Below, one piece after another: positions 51,899-60,946 of a stretch of 64,000 nt of DNA (positions are counted from its first letter, which is position 1; each line of letters starts with the position of its first letter). Origin of the DNA: Flavobacteriales bacterium (GTDB lineage Bacteria; Bacteroidota; Bacteroidia; Flavobacteriales_D; Crocinitomicaceae); NCBI GenBank assembly GCA_947449575.1, contig CANFRV010000012.1:1-64000 (forward strand), written 5' to 3'. The position numbers and the translations under genes are program-made. Under the pieces are notes generated by a model that saw only the letters and a program-made list of their open reading frames with translations, made no database searches and was not told the DNA's origin.

Positions 51899-54313
51899 AT
51901 GAAAGTAAAAATCTTTTATAGTCTCGTTATGTTTTTTTTCATAACGAATAATGCTATAGCACAATATACAATTACGGGTACTATCCAAGACGAGCAAACA
52001 AACGAATTTTTAACAGGCGTTGCTGTATATATTAACGACCTAAAGATTACGACCTATACGAATCAGGAAGGTAAATTCAAATTTGAAAATATTACAAAAG
52101 GGAATTATCTCCTTGAAGTAAGTGTAGGAGGATACAAAAAAAGAGTTGAAAACAGACAAATTAGCCAAGATACAGTAATCGATTTTCTATTAGCGGAATC
52201 TGTATCAGAACTAAATGAAGTGGTAATTACTGCAGTTTCCCGTTCTACTGAATTAAAATTAAGTCCAATTATTATAAAACCAATCGATATTGGACTTCTC
52301 AATCAAAACAGTTCAACGAATTTGATCGATGCTTTAAAAAATATCCCGGGTGTTAGTCAAATTACTACTGGCGCGGGAATTTCTAAACCAACCATTCGCG
52401 GTTTAGGCTACAATAGAGTAATTTCTCTGTACAATGGTATCCGCCAAGAAGGTCAACAATGGGGTGATGAACATGGTATTGAAATAGATGAATATTCAAT
52501 CGAAAGAATTGAAATTGTTAAAGGACCGGGCAGCTTAATGTATGGTTCGGATGGCATTGCTGGAGTTTTAAATTTTATTTCGCCCAAAGCACCGCAAGTA
52601 GGAAAGATAAAAAGTCAACTTATTTCCAACTATCAAAGTAATAATAATTTAATCGGTAATTCCTTTTCAACTGCAGGCAACAAAAATGGCGTTCAATGGC
52701 TTGCTCGTTTCAGTAACAAGTTTGCAGGAAATTATCAAAACAACTATGATGGAAAGGTTTTTAATTCTGGATTTCAAGAAGTTAATGGGGGACTTTTTAT
52801 AGGTGTAAATAAAAAATGGGGCTATTCACATGTCAATATAAGCACTTACAATTCTATCATAAATATGGTGGAAGGCGAAAGAGATAGTGTAGGAAATTTC
52901 ATCACTGATATTCCAGATGGAACTGGCAGTACAACCAATATATCAGCGAAAGAACTTTCGTTAAACATTTATAACATTGGGTTTCCACATCAAGAAATAA
53001 ATCACTTCAGAATTCTCACAAATCATTATTTTATTTTAAAAAAAGGGACTATTAACTTCGACGCTGGTTTCCAAAATAACAAAAGAAAGGAATTTGGAGA
53101 TATTGTCAACCCAGAAGACAAGGCATTGTTTTTTGACTTAAGCACCTTCAACTATAATTTGAAATATAATTTCGTTGAAATGAAAGGATGGGAAAGTTCA
53201 ATAGGTATTAGTGGGATGCAACAAAGTAATCTGAACAAGGGATTAGAATTTTTAATTCCCGAATACGCTCTTTTTGACATTGGAGGATTTTTATTTACAC
53301 AGAAAACATTTAAAAAATTAACATTCGCAGGCGGTGTAAGATTTGACAACCGAAACATCAATGCAAAGGAATTAATTGTAGACAATGTAGGACTTCCGGT
53401 AAACACTGAGAATGACTCCACAAGTATAAAATTTAAGCAGTTCAATAATAATTACAACAGCTTTTCGGGAAGTATTGGATTTTCATATCAAATCAAAAAG
53501 AAATCCACCATTAAGTTAAATTTTTCCAGAGGATTTAGGACTCCTAACATTGCTGAAATTGCATCCAATGGTCAGCACGAAGGTACTTTAAGATTTGAAT
53601 ACGGTTCTCCCAATTTAAAATCAGAAATTAGTCACCAAATTGATCTTGCTTATTTTTTAAACTCTGACCACGTTACTTTTGAGCTCACTCCTTTTACAAA
53701 TATTATTTCCAATTACATTTTTTCAGAAAAACTCCCAAGTGTATTCGGTGGTGATTCCATACCCGACCCTTCGAATCCTTCTCCAGCATTTAAATTTACG
53801 CAGGGAAACGCAACGTTAATTGGGGGTGAAATCTACCTCGATGTGCATCCTCATCCATTTGATTGGTTGCATATTGAAAACTCATTTTGCTTTGTTCAGG
53901 CTACTCAAAAAAACCAACCTGACAGCACAAAATACTTGCCTTTTATTCCTGCACCAAAGTACAGAGGAGAGTTGAAAGCACAATTTAAAAAAACAGGTAA
54001 AAAATTATCCAATACCTACGTGAAAGTTGCGGTTGACATGTACTTTCAACAAAACAAGTATTTCAAAGCGTATACTACAGAAACCGCGACACCATCTTAC
54101 ACATTATTAAGTGCTGGAATTGGTGGAAATATAAAAGCGTTTGACAAACCTAATTTTATGAGTATTTATGTAAGCGCTGAAAACTTAACGAATGCTTCGT
54201 ATCAAAGTCATTTGAGCAGGTTGAAATACGCTCCTCAAAATATGTTAACCGGACGAACTGGAGTCTACAATATGGGGAGAAACTTTAGTTTTAAAGTAAT
54301 CTTTAACCTATAA
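51899..54313 (+). CDS. TonB-dependent outer-membrane receptor, probably for a metal
   Basis: An 804-residue receptor. Signal residues 1-22 (NAIAQ) precede a carboxypeptidase-regulatory-like domain (YTITGTIQDEQTNEFLTGVA), the plug (NLIDALKNIPGVSQITTGAG, then KPTIRGLGYNRVISLYNGIR and QWGDEHGIEIDEYSIERIEI), and a beta-barrel ending FSFKVIFNL. The frame is open to an ATG at 51770, but ATG 51899 gives the signal peptide. The plug type (GQQWGDEHG) is close to metal-type receptors, and the His-rich neighbour supports zinc, copper or iron. The ligand is inference. Confidence 0.9.
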   Translation: MKVKIFYSLVMFFFITNNAIAQYTITGTIQDEQTNEFLTGVAVYINDLKITTYTNQEGKFKFENITKGNYLLEVSVGGYKKRVENRQISQDTVIDFLLAESVSELNEVVITAVSRSTELKLSPIIIKPIDIGLLNQNSSTNLIDALKNIPGVSQITTGAGISKPTIRGLGYNRVISLYNGIRQEGQQWGDEHGIEIDEYSIERIEIVKGPGSLMYGSDGIAGVLNFISPKAPQVGKIKSQLISNYQSNNNLIGNSFSTAGNKNGVQWLARFSNKFAGNYQNNYDGKVFNSGFQEVNGGLFIGVNKKWGYSHVNISTYNSIINMVEGERDSVGNFITDIPDGTGSTTNISAKELSLNIYNIGFPHQEINHFRILTNHYFILKKGTINFDAGFQNNKRKEFGDIVNPEDKALFFDLSTFNYNLKYNFVEMKGWESSIGISGMQQSNLNKGLEFLIPEYALFDIGGFLFTQKTFKKLTFAGGVRFDNRNINAKELIVDNVGLPVNTENDSTSIKFKQFNNNYNSFSGSIGFSYQIKKKSTIKLNFSRGFRTPNIAEIASNGQHEGTLRFEYGSPNLKSEISHQIDLAYFLNSDHVTFELTPFTNIISNYIFSEKLPSVFGGDSIPDPSNPSPAFKFTQGNATLIGGEIYLDVHPHPFDWLHIENSFCFVQATQKNQPDSTKYLPFIPAPKYRGELKAQFKKTGKKLSNTYVKVAVDMYFQQNKYFKAYTTETATPSYTLLSAGIGGNIKAFDKPNFMSIYVSAENLTNASYQSHLSRLKYAPQNMLTGRTGVYNMGRNFSFKVIFNL

Positions 54314-54333
54314 TTGGGGGGATTTGTGAAAAA

Positions 54334-55371
54334 CTAGTTGTCAAGAATTGATATTTTTCTTACTATTCTATTTTTCGTATTCGAAATTTCAATAAAAAGT
54401 ACACTTGCCTCAAACTTTGAAATATCAATTATTTTTGAAGTTTGAGGCACCTGTTCTTCATACACAACTTTTCCAGTCATGTCAAATAATCGAATCAAAC
54501 TTTCATTTGGTATAGAAACTGTAATACTTTCAGACGCTGGATTAGGAAAAATAGTAACCATTATTTCTTGCTCACTTATCGATAAAGGCGCCTGATGAAT
54601 TACTGCAACTCCATCAAGATCAAATCCTCCAGCGGCAAATTCTGTAGGGTATAAATCATTAATGAGATGTCCTTGGGAATCCATACTGCCAAAGATCGGA
54701 TCAATTGTTCCAATTACATCGATAATTTTTACATGGGTAACATTTGAAATATCCAATCCTGAAATACTTGCTAACTCATTTAAATCAAATGGAGTTCCAA
54801 AACCTTGTCTATACTTCCCCGCAAGATTATTGAAATAGCGACAATCTGTAAAATCAAAAGTACCGGTTTGAACAATAAAAGGTGCCTCACTTATGCATGG
54901 AAATCGAAAAAATTGAATACCATCCGAACTAACTTCAACAAAGGCTAATTCAATAAAATTGTCTGTAAATCCATTTTCAAAAATTGCAAAATCAGGACCA
55001 ATTTCATCCTTAATTCCTCTATCAAACGTTAAAACTGCCACTCCTGAATCTCCAATAGATACAACATTTGTACTATTTCCTTCTGCTGGTCCAATCGCTT
55101 CAGCATCTAACCCAAAAGAGGCTAATCCTGAAGATGGATTGGCAATGTTCATATATCCACGCTCAATTGAAACACCTGTAGCCCAAGCCACAATAATGGA
55201 TGAGTCATTCCGAATCGCTGTCGTTCCTGTAGTTCCTGGCACTGAGGCAAATGTTTGAGAATAACATCTTGTACTGAATTTACAAAGTCCGATAACTGAA
55301 ATTATCAGCGAAAAAGCGAAAGTTTTAACAATCGAATAATATTGTTTCTTATTGTCTTTGTTTTTAGTCAT
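54334..55371 (-). CDS. Unrecognised surface protein with T9SS tail in the B12 operon
   Basis: A 345-residue protein, last in the B12-type operon. The signal is long and starts at ATG 55371 (MTKNKDNKKQYYS), 8 bases inside the end of the propeller gene; a TTG at 55380 is a less likely start. The body is a beta domain (VAWATGVSIERGYMNIANPS, GPDFAIFENGFTDNFIELAF, VEVSSDGIQFFRFPC, GGFDLDGVAVIHQ) with two Cys 22 apart. The last 75 residues are a T9SS CTD (VTIFPNPASESITVSI, LFDMTGKVVYEEQ). Family name not known to me; operon position implies a B12-related surface role. Confidence 0.8.
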   Translation of the reverse strand: MTKNKDNKKQYYSIVKTFAFSLIISVIGLCKFSTRCYSQTFASVPGTTGTTAIRNDSSIIVAWATGVSIERGYMNIANPSSGLASFGLDAEAIGPAEGNSTNVVSIGDSGVAVLTFDRGIKDEIGPDFAIFENGFTDNFIELAFVEVSSDGIQFFRFPCISEAPFIVQTGTFDFTDCRYFNNLAGKYRQGFGTPFDLNELASISGLDISNVTHVKIIDVIGTIDPIFGSMDSQGHLINDLYPTEFAAGGFDLDGVAVIHQAPLSISEQEIMVTIFPNPASESITVSIPNESLIRLFDMTGKVVYEEQVPQTSKIIDISKFEASVLFIEISNTKNRIVRKISILDN

Positions 55372-56422
55372 AAAAAACAATATTATTTGGATTTAACCCC
55401 ACGTGATAACTCGTTTCATATACGCCTGAACTTGAAAAAACACGGACATAGCCTGTATTTGAAAATCCCATTGCATCAAAACAATAAATTTTAGAATTGG
55501 AAGGTCTATATTTCACACCAAACAATGTGGTAAATTGACTGTTATCAATCAAGGACGGATTTGAAATGGTCTCAGAAACGGCATCAAACAGCGCAATATT
55601 ACTTGTAGATGTTGCATAATTATAATTACTAATCAGTAAGTTATCGCCCATTTTTTCTATTCCTGATGCCTCAAAAGGAAAAGTTGTTTCGACAAGATCT
55701 GTCACTGAATTAATTCGAACCATACGCGAAGGAATTGTTGAATAATTTCCTCTCGTAATCACATAAACATCTCCCTGAGAATCAGTGACAACTTTACCTG
55801 GATTTTTACCTACCGTGATTTTTTTTATTTCAGATAAACTACTCAAATTAATTACTGAAATAGTTGAATCTACATTTGGCGAATTTAACCCACCAGAATT
55901 GGATACATACAATTTGTTATTAGAAACAGATAAACCTTCTGGATTTGATCCAACTGCAATTCTTTTCGTAATACTTAAACTGGCTGTATCAAGAACATCT
56001 ACAAATCCATCATAACAGGTAATAAATGCTTTCGAACCATTAAAAACAATTGATCTTGGCTGCTTGGCTATGCTTCCATTCATCATAGAAATTTGTTTAA
56101 TAGAGGCTCCTGTTGCTTTATCCAAAACTTCTATCGTGCTGGAAACGTTTACAACTAAGTAAATTTTTCCTCCATATTCTTGCATGTCATTTCCTGTATC
56201 CCCCAAAAGTCGACTCGTTTTATTTGTGAAAAACAGATCATCTGAGCCTCCACTGGTAAAATCAACCCATGAAATTGTTGAATTATTTTGCTGAAAAAGT
56301 CCTTCACAGAGCACCAACATTCCATTCTTCATGACAGCTGGTGAAGTAGCAGATTGACACATCTGTTCTCGCTTACAGCCTGCGAATAGCAAGATTACTA
56401 AAAGAATTTTAATTGATTGCAT
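55364..56422 (-). CDS. btuG: BtuG-like beta-propeller lipoprotein (YncE fold)
   Basis: A 352-residue lipoprotein (signal ending LLFAGC). The body is a 7-bladed YncE/BtuG-type propeller with repeating blades, for example DTASLSITKRIAVGSNPEGL, SVSNNKLYVSNSGG, SSLSEIKKITVGKNPGKVVT. BtuG lipoproteins of Bacteroides sit on BtuB and bind B12 with very high affinity; here the place right after btuB and under the same riboswitch supports that role. It overlaps btuB by 14 bases. Sequence identity to BtuG was not tested. Confidence 0.78.
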   Translation of the reverse strand: MQSIKILLVILLFAGCKREQMCQSATSPAVMKNGMLVLCEGLFQQNNSTISWVDFTSGGSDDLFFTNKTSRLLGDTGNDMQEYGGKIYLVVNVSSTIEVLDKATGASIKQISMMNGSIAKQPRSIVFNGSKAFITCYDGFVDVLDTASLSITKRIAVGSNPEGLSVSNNKLYVSNSGGLNSPNVDSTISVINLSSLSEIKKITVGKNPGKVVTDSQGDVYVITRGNYSTIPSRMVRINSVTDLVETTFPFEASGIEKMGDNLLISNYNYATSTSNIALFDAVSETISNPSLIDNSQFTTLFGVKYRPSNSKIYCFDAMGFSNTGYVRVFSSSGVYETSYHVGLNPNNIVFYD

Positions 56423-58385
56423 AACTCAAAGTAATTAAATAATTTCTTCCTGGCATTACAAAATAGCGCATGTATGCGTAAGAACTATTAAAAATATTTT
56501 TGACGGATAATTGAATTCTAAGAGCATGTTTCACAGGCAGTTTAATTTGCGTGAATAAGCTCACATCCATAATCGCGAAACCATCAATTTTATTAGCAAT
56601 TATGTTCTCAGTTAAGGAATAACGAAGCGAAGAAAGGGTAGTAGAAAAATGGATTCCTGTCTTTTTTCGCTGTATCGTAGCATCAAAATTTCCAATATGC
56701 CTTGGAATGTAAGCAACTTGATTCAAATATGTTGGAGAGTGTGAATCGGACACATCCACCGAATATTGATAGGTATAATTCATCGTAAAATTCGTCGTCA
56801 ATCTATTGCTATGTAGCGTATTGATTTGCATTCTTGATTCAAAACCAAAGGTATTTACGAAACCAATATTTTGCATCGACCATACAAATAAATTTTTAGT
56901 GGGAATTGCTAAAATTTGATTTTCCACACGATTTGCAAAACCATTGACAAGTATATTTAGTTTTGAATCTCCTTCAAGCGGACGAGCAGAAATACCAAGT
57001 GAAAATTGATGTGCTTGCTCTGGTTTTAACTTCGTATTTCCTACTCCATTATAATATAATTCATTGAAAGAGGGCATTCTGAAGGAGTTACGATACCATG
57101 CTTTCAAAATCCATTTCCATTTTCCAAATTCAACTTTTTCAAGGGATAAAAATGGATTTACCTTCAAACGATTTTTTGCTCTTTCTCCTTGATCATTCTC
57201 TTCTATAATTTGTTGAGCAGAAATTTGAACTTCTGATTTCCATGTTTCTCGATTTAAATTCAAGCCAATTAATCCAAAAGTATGAAGTCTTCTAGGAGCT
57301 GCAGTATTCAATGTTGAAAATGTTAAATCACTATACTTAGTTTCTAAACCGCCAAAAAAGGCAGAACTGTTGAGCAGTAATCGTTGAAAAGAAATTCCGC
57401 CTTGATATAAATTATTGGTATAAATAGCTGAAATCCCTCCCGTATTATTCAAAAAATAAGGGTCTGTATAATGCAACCAATCATGATTATAACTTCCAAA
57501 TAATCGATAAAAAAGCATTTTATACGTTTGAGAATAATCGATATTAACGACACTCGCTTGCGCAGATAATCTTTGATTAGCCGTTGTATTATATAAAATA
57601 ATAGCTCCAGGCAAACCTTGGTCGGCACTATTGGTTCTACAAATCACTCGCAATCGCCCTTCCTTTTTCAATCTGAATCCGACAGTAAATCCTGAATACC
57701 AATCTACTAAATCATTATTATCTCGAATTCCGTTGTACGTTGTTTTTCCATTTTGAATAGAATAAGGGTATTTTCCATTGGCGGAACGATACTTTCCGAA
57801 TACACTCATAAACATCTTTGCTTTCCCATATTTTAGCGAAATATAATTGTCTATTTCACCGAATGATCCAACCTTAGAGGATAATCTCATTTTAAATGGG
57901 TCCGTCGAAAAATTATTTTCAAACGTGTTCACAGAGACTGTACTTCCGTTAATATAGGATGATGGAGATAACAAAAATCCATTCTTGCCACCGACACTTA
58001 AAGTGATGGATTCTACATTATCCGTCTGTATTTGTCCTAAATTAATCTGACCTGTTTGCGTGTTTGAAATAGAGAATCCATCGACAATAAACGTAGTATG
58101 TTGACTTCCCAAACCTCTCACAGATACTGTTTTTAAACCTCCTACTCCACCATAACTCTTTAAGGTTGTACCTGAGAATTTTTGGATTATTACACCTAAA
58201 TCTTCTGGCTGTGTCAATATAATTTGTTCTCGATTGAAGGTCTGTGAGGTGAGATCTAATGTCTTTAATCGATTAATTTCTAAAGCAGAAACACTCACTT
58301 CTGGTAATGAATTGATTGTATCTTGTCCATATCCTAGCATACAAACAAGAAATAAATTAAGAACCAAAAGTGAATATCGCATCAT
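56409..58385 (-). CDS. btuB: BtuB-like TonB-dependent cobalamin receptor
   Basis: A 658-residue outer-membrane receptor. Signal residues 1-20 (ending MLGYGQ) are followed by a TonB-box-like start (TINSLPEVSVSALE), the plug (LGVIIQKFSGTTLKSYGGVG, VSVRGLGSQHTTFIVDGFSI) and a barrel ending RNYLITLSYAIN. The short plug without a carboxypeptidase-like domain fits BtuB. The cobalamin riboswitch upstream gives the ligand. Its ATG overlaps the stop of the DUF4465 gene by 1 base. Confidence 0.88.
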   Translation of the reverse strand: MMRYSLLVLNLFLVCMLGYGQDTINSLPEVSVSALEINRLKTLDLTSQTFNREQIILTQPEDLGVIIQKFSGTTLKSYGGVGGLKTVSVRGLGSQHTTFIVDGFSISNTQTGQINLGQIQTDNVESITLSVGGKNGFLLSPSSYINGSTVSVNTFENNFSTDPFKMRLSSKVGSFGEIDNYISLKYGKAKMFMSVFGKYRSANGKYPYSIQNGKTTYNGIRDNNDLVDWYSGFTVGFRLKKEGRLRVICRTNSADQGLPGAIILYNTTANQRLSAQASVVNIDYSQTYKMLFYRLFGSYNHDWLHYTDPYFLNNTGGISAIYTNNLYQGGISFQRLLLNSSAFFGGLETKYSDLTFSTLNTAAPRRLHTFGLIGLNLNRETWKSEVQISAQQIIEENDQGERAKNRLKVNPFLSLEKVEFGKWKWILKAWYRNSFRMPSFNELYYNGVGNTKLKPEQAHQFSLGISARPLEGDSKLNILVNGFANRVENQILAIPTKNLFVWSMQNIGFVNTFGFESRMQINTLHSNRLTTNFTMNYTYQYSVDVSDSHSPTYLNQVAYIPRHIGNFDATIQRKKTGIHFSTTLSSLRYSLTENIIANKIDGFAIMDVSLFTQIKLPVKHALRIQLSVKNIFNSSYAYMRYFVMPGRNYLITLSYAIN

Positions 58386-59347
58386 TATTTAATGATATTC
58401 TGAATAAAAAATCCCTTTTCATTCGTGATCTTCATAGTATATGACCCACTGGACAAGTTAGAAACTTCTATAGTGGTAGCCCCTGAATAGTAAGAAGTTA
58501 GCACACTCTTTCCTGCCACATCATAAATTTCAATGATCCCAGATTCTCCTTTGACATGCAATTGATCTGCCATTGGATTTGGATAGACTGTAATTCCTGA
58601 AATCGTGTTTTCTGAAAGTCCTGTGCTCTTATTAATCGTCAAATTATCAATCGCAAAATAAGCTGGGGTATTCATGCCAAAGTCTCCATTATCAGACGAT
58701 TCAAGTAAAAAAGATATCGAATACACCTTTTCCGTAATAAAGGATAAATCTATAGAATGCCATGTATTTACAATGTAATCTTGTGCATCATCGGTGAAAC
58801 GAAAATCTGCTAAATAAAATTCTACTGAGTCAATTTTTCTTCCGTTCTCGGCATGAGCGAAGATCCACACTTTGTAATAATCTTCTCCATTGGTGCCATC
58901 TGTAATTCCATTAGCATCAGTGAGGGATCCAAATTTCTTACTATATGTATCTCCATCTCTCATCGAAATAGCGGTAAACGTTGTATTTGTAATTTCAAGT
59001 GAATCCAAATCAACTCCTTGACTAGCAAATGAAATTGTCCCAGCTGGATAATAAACGGCATAATTCGACGAGCCTGAGCCAGAACCCGCGAATGCACTAT
59101 ATTGATTCAAATATCCAGGGGTTGTGACATCCGTCATATTCGAAATCGCAAAACCATTCCATGAGTCCCAACTAGAATTATAATCATTTGAAAAAACTAC
59201 TCCATTCTCAATAAAACCGCCAGAACCTGAAGATCCATAATTAAACGATTCTGGTGCTAAAATAACACCTTCGAACCCAATAGTCTGTTGAGCATGCATG
59301 AAAAGTGTTGTGAAAATTGTAAAAACTGAAAAATAAATTTTCTTCAT
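58385..59347 (-). CDS. DUF4465 protein with T9SS type A sorting domain, BtuH-like
   Basis: A 320-residue protein, first gene after the cobalamin riboswitch. The signal ends LFMHAQ. The DUF4465 domain (residues about 25-240) shows YGSSGSGGFIENGVVFSNDY, SWDSWNGFAISNMTDVTTPG and YLNQYSAFAGSG. The last 75 residues are a T9SS CTD (GITVYPNPMADQLHVKG, IYDVAGKSVLTS, SSGSYTMKITNEKGFF). In gut Bacteroides, BtuH proteins are B12-binding surface lipoproteins, and as I recall they carry DUF4465. Here the lipid anchor is replaced by T9SS export. Homology to BtuH was not tested. Confidence 0.85.
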   Translation of the reverse strand: MKKIYFSVFTIFTTLFMHAQQTIGFEGVILAPESFNYGSSGSGGFIENGVVFSNDYNSSWDSWNGFAISNMTDVTTPGYLNQYSAFAGSGSGSSNYAVYYPAGTISFASQGVDLDSLEITNTTFTAISMRDGDTYSKKFGSLTDANGITDGTNGEDYYKVWIFAHAENGRKIDSVEFYLADFRFTDDAQDYIVNTWHSIDLSFITEKVYSISFLLESSDNGDFGMNTPAYFAIDNLTINKSTGLSENTISGITVYPNPMADQLHVKGESGIIEIYDVAGKSVLTSYYSGATTIEVSNLSSGSYTMKITNEKGFFIQNIIK

Positions 59348-59464
59348 AACTTTAATTATTACTAAAATAAATAAAAATGAAGATTTCAGTTCAAGCCAAG
59401 CATGTCTTTGAACCTAGGAATACAAAAGTATATCCGACTTTTATCTGAAGTCTTCAACAAATAA
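59348..59464. other. Leader between the riboswitch and the B12 operon
   Basis: About 117 AT-rich bases of 5' leader with no clear frame. No second stem-loop of terminator type is evident, so control may be at translation start. Confidence 0.4.
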
Positions 59465-59625
59465 CAACCTTGGCAGGTATTCTGACTCTCATCAACTCGA
59501 TTTCGTCTTCCCAGTTTTTACACCAGTGACATAGTAAAATCGATATTACGATGATTACAGCTGCAGACACAGTTTCGGATTTACACCGAATTCCCTTTTA
59601 TTCCACGCAGTGGTACCATAAATCT
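59465..59625 (-). ncRNA. Cobalamin riboswitch
   Basis: Read on the minus strand the conserved boxes come in order: GGGAATTCGGTG (59595-59584), then CTGCAGCTGTAAT (near 59565), GTCACTGG with a stem-loop, CTGGGAAGACG (59514-59504, the B12-box region), and AGTCAGAATACCTGCC (up to 59472). This order and spacing are specific for the cobalamin class. Ligand binding would turn off the downstream DUF4465-btuB-btuG operon. Confidence 0.93.
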
Positions 59626-59629
59626 AGTG

Positions 59630-59662
59630 TAAAGATAGTGTTTAGATTGCAATCACCTCCAA
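59630..59662 (-). promoter_or_regulatory. Promoter of the riboswitch-controlled B12 operon
   Basis: On the minus strand TTG (59662-59660), 22 bases, TATCTTTA (59637-59630), a one-mismatch -7 element, immediately upstream of the riboswitch. Confidence 0.5.
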
Positions 59663-59789
59663 TTTCGACTTTATTTTAAAAAAAGCCACTTTTAAAAAAA
59701 TAAAAAAAATAAAATTTTATATAACTATTCGATCTTTTATTCGTTATAAGGATATATGATATTGAGCTATTTTTTAATATTTTTTTGTC

Positions 59790-60146
59790 ATGAATGCGAA
59801 AAACATACAACGAGTCAATGAAGCGATTTACATCTTACGAAATTTCATTGATCTAAGTGCTCAGTTATTGCCTTTTTTAAGCGAACTGCACTACTCAAAA
59901 AAGGTCCTGACAGATGCGGATCTTGAAGATAAAAAGAATATCATTGAAGTTTTCGAGACGTATTCCTTTGATCAGGAAACATCGCGAATATTGATGAATT
60001 CACCCATTCTCGAAAAAATCCAAAAGTCCTTCACATCTATTATCGATTCTAAAAGTTCGAGAGATAAATCTAAACGAGAATTGTTAGAATTTAGAAAAGA
60101 GCACAAGAAATTAATGAGAAGTTGGACATTGATAGATGCTAATTAA
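59790..60146 (+). CDS. Small helical cytoplasmic protein, unknown function
   Basis: A 118-residue protein without signal peptide. It is all helix: RVNEAIYILRNFIDLSAQLL, LEDKKNIIEVFETYSFDQET, and a charged end SKRELLEFRKEHKKLMRSW. The family is not recognised and no close neighbour suggests a function. Confidence 0.6.
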   Translation: MNAKNIQRVNEAIYILRNFIDLSAQLLPFLSELHYSKKVLTDADLEDKKNIIEVFETYSFDQETSRILMNSPILEKIQKSFTSIIDSKSSRDKSKRELLEFRKEHKKLMRSWTLIDAN

Positions 60147-60245
60147 ATAATTTAGATAAACCGACTAATCATGAAATCGTTTTTCCTGCCCTACTATAAA
60201 TAGCAGAAACTAGTATTTATTAAGTCCAAATCCTCAATAAAATCT

Positions 60246-60253
60246 TATTTTTG
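60246..60253 (+). promoter_or_regulatory. -7 element touching the queE start
   Basis: TATTTTTG, an exact -7 match, ends 5 bases before the queE ATG, so the transcript would be leaderless or nearly so. A -33 element is not clear. Confidence 0.4.
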
Positions 60254-60257
60254 TTAC

Positions 60258-60881
60258 ATGATTCAGAAAAAAATAGACACAACTGTTGAACTTCCAATAA
60301 TGGAATTTTTTTATACAATTCAAGGTGAGGGCTTTTATGCCGGAAGAGCGGCATTCTTTATTAGAATTGCGGGTTGTGATGTCGGTTGCGTATGGTGTGA
60401 CGTAAAAGAAAGTTGGGATTCTGAAAAACATTCATTACAAACAATAGACTTTTTAATTCAAGAGGTTTTAAATTCAGGGACAGATTTCGTTGTTATCACG
60501 GGAGGAGAACCCGCAATGTACGATTTAACAGAATTGACGCGGAGATTAAAAAATAATAACATTGAAGTTGCCATGGAAACATCTGGCTGCTATGAGTTAA
60601 TTGGCCAGATTGATTGGTATTGCTTTTCTCCGAAGAAATTTAAAAAACCTGTTGAACAAGCATTTCAAATCGCTTCTGAATTAAAAGTGATTATTAGTCA
60701 TCCATCTGATTTTCAATGGGCTGAAGAAAATGCGGCTAAAATTAATTCATCTTGCAAAATGTATCTTCAACCAGAATGGTCAAAACAGGAACGGTTTTTG
60801 CCTGAAATCATCGACTATGTTAAGAATAATCCTAAATGGCGAATTTCCTTGCAGACGCATAAATTCATGGAAATCCCTTGA
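60258..60881 (+). CDS. queE: 7-carboxy-7-deazaguanine synthase (radical SAM)
   Basis: A 207-residue radical SAM enzyme of queuosine synthesis that makes 7-carboxy-7-deazaguanine. FFYTIQGEGFYAGRAAFFIR is the family start and the cluster motif is CDVGCVWCD (Cys40, Cys44, Cys47). VVITGGEPAMYDL is the GGEP motif, and SLQTHKFMEIP closes the protein. Length is normal. No other queuosine genes are adjacent. Confidence 0.95.
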   Translation: MIQKKIDTTVELPIMEFFYTIQGEGFYAGRAAFFIRIAGCDVGCVWCDVKESWDSEKHSLQTIDFLIQEVLNSGTDFVVITGGEPAMYDLTELTRRLKNNNIEVAMETSGCYELIGQIDWYCFSPKKFKKPVEQAFQIASELKVIISHPSDFQWAEENAAKINSSCKMYLQPEWSKQERFLPEIIDYVKNNPKWRISLQTHKFMEIP

Positions 60882-60946
60882 ATTATTTGTAGAACGAAAC
60901 AAAAAAAGTTCTTTTTGCGTATCACCTGAAATAGACGAAAATCAAT

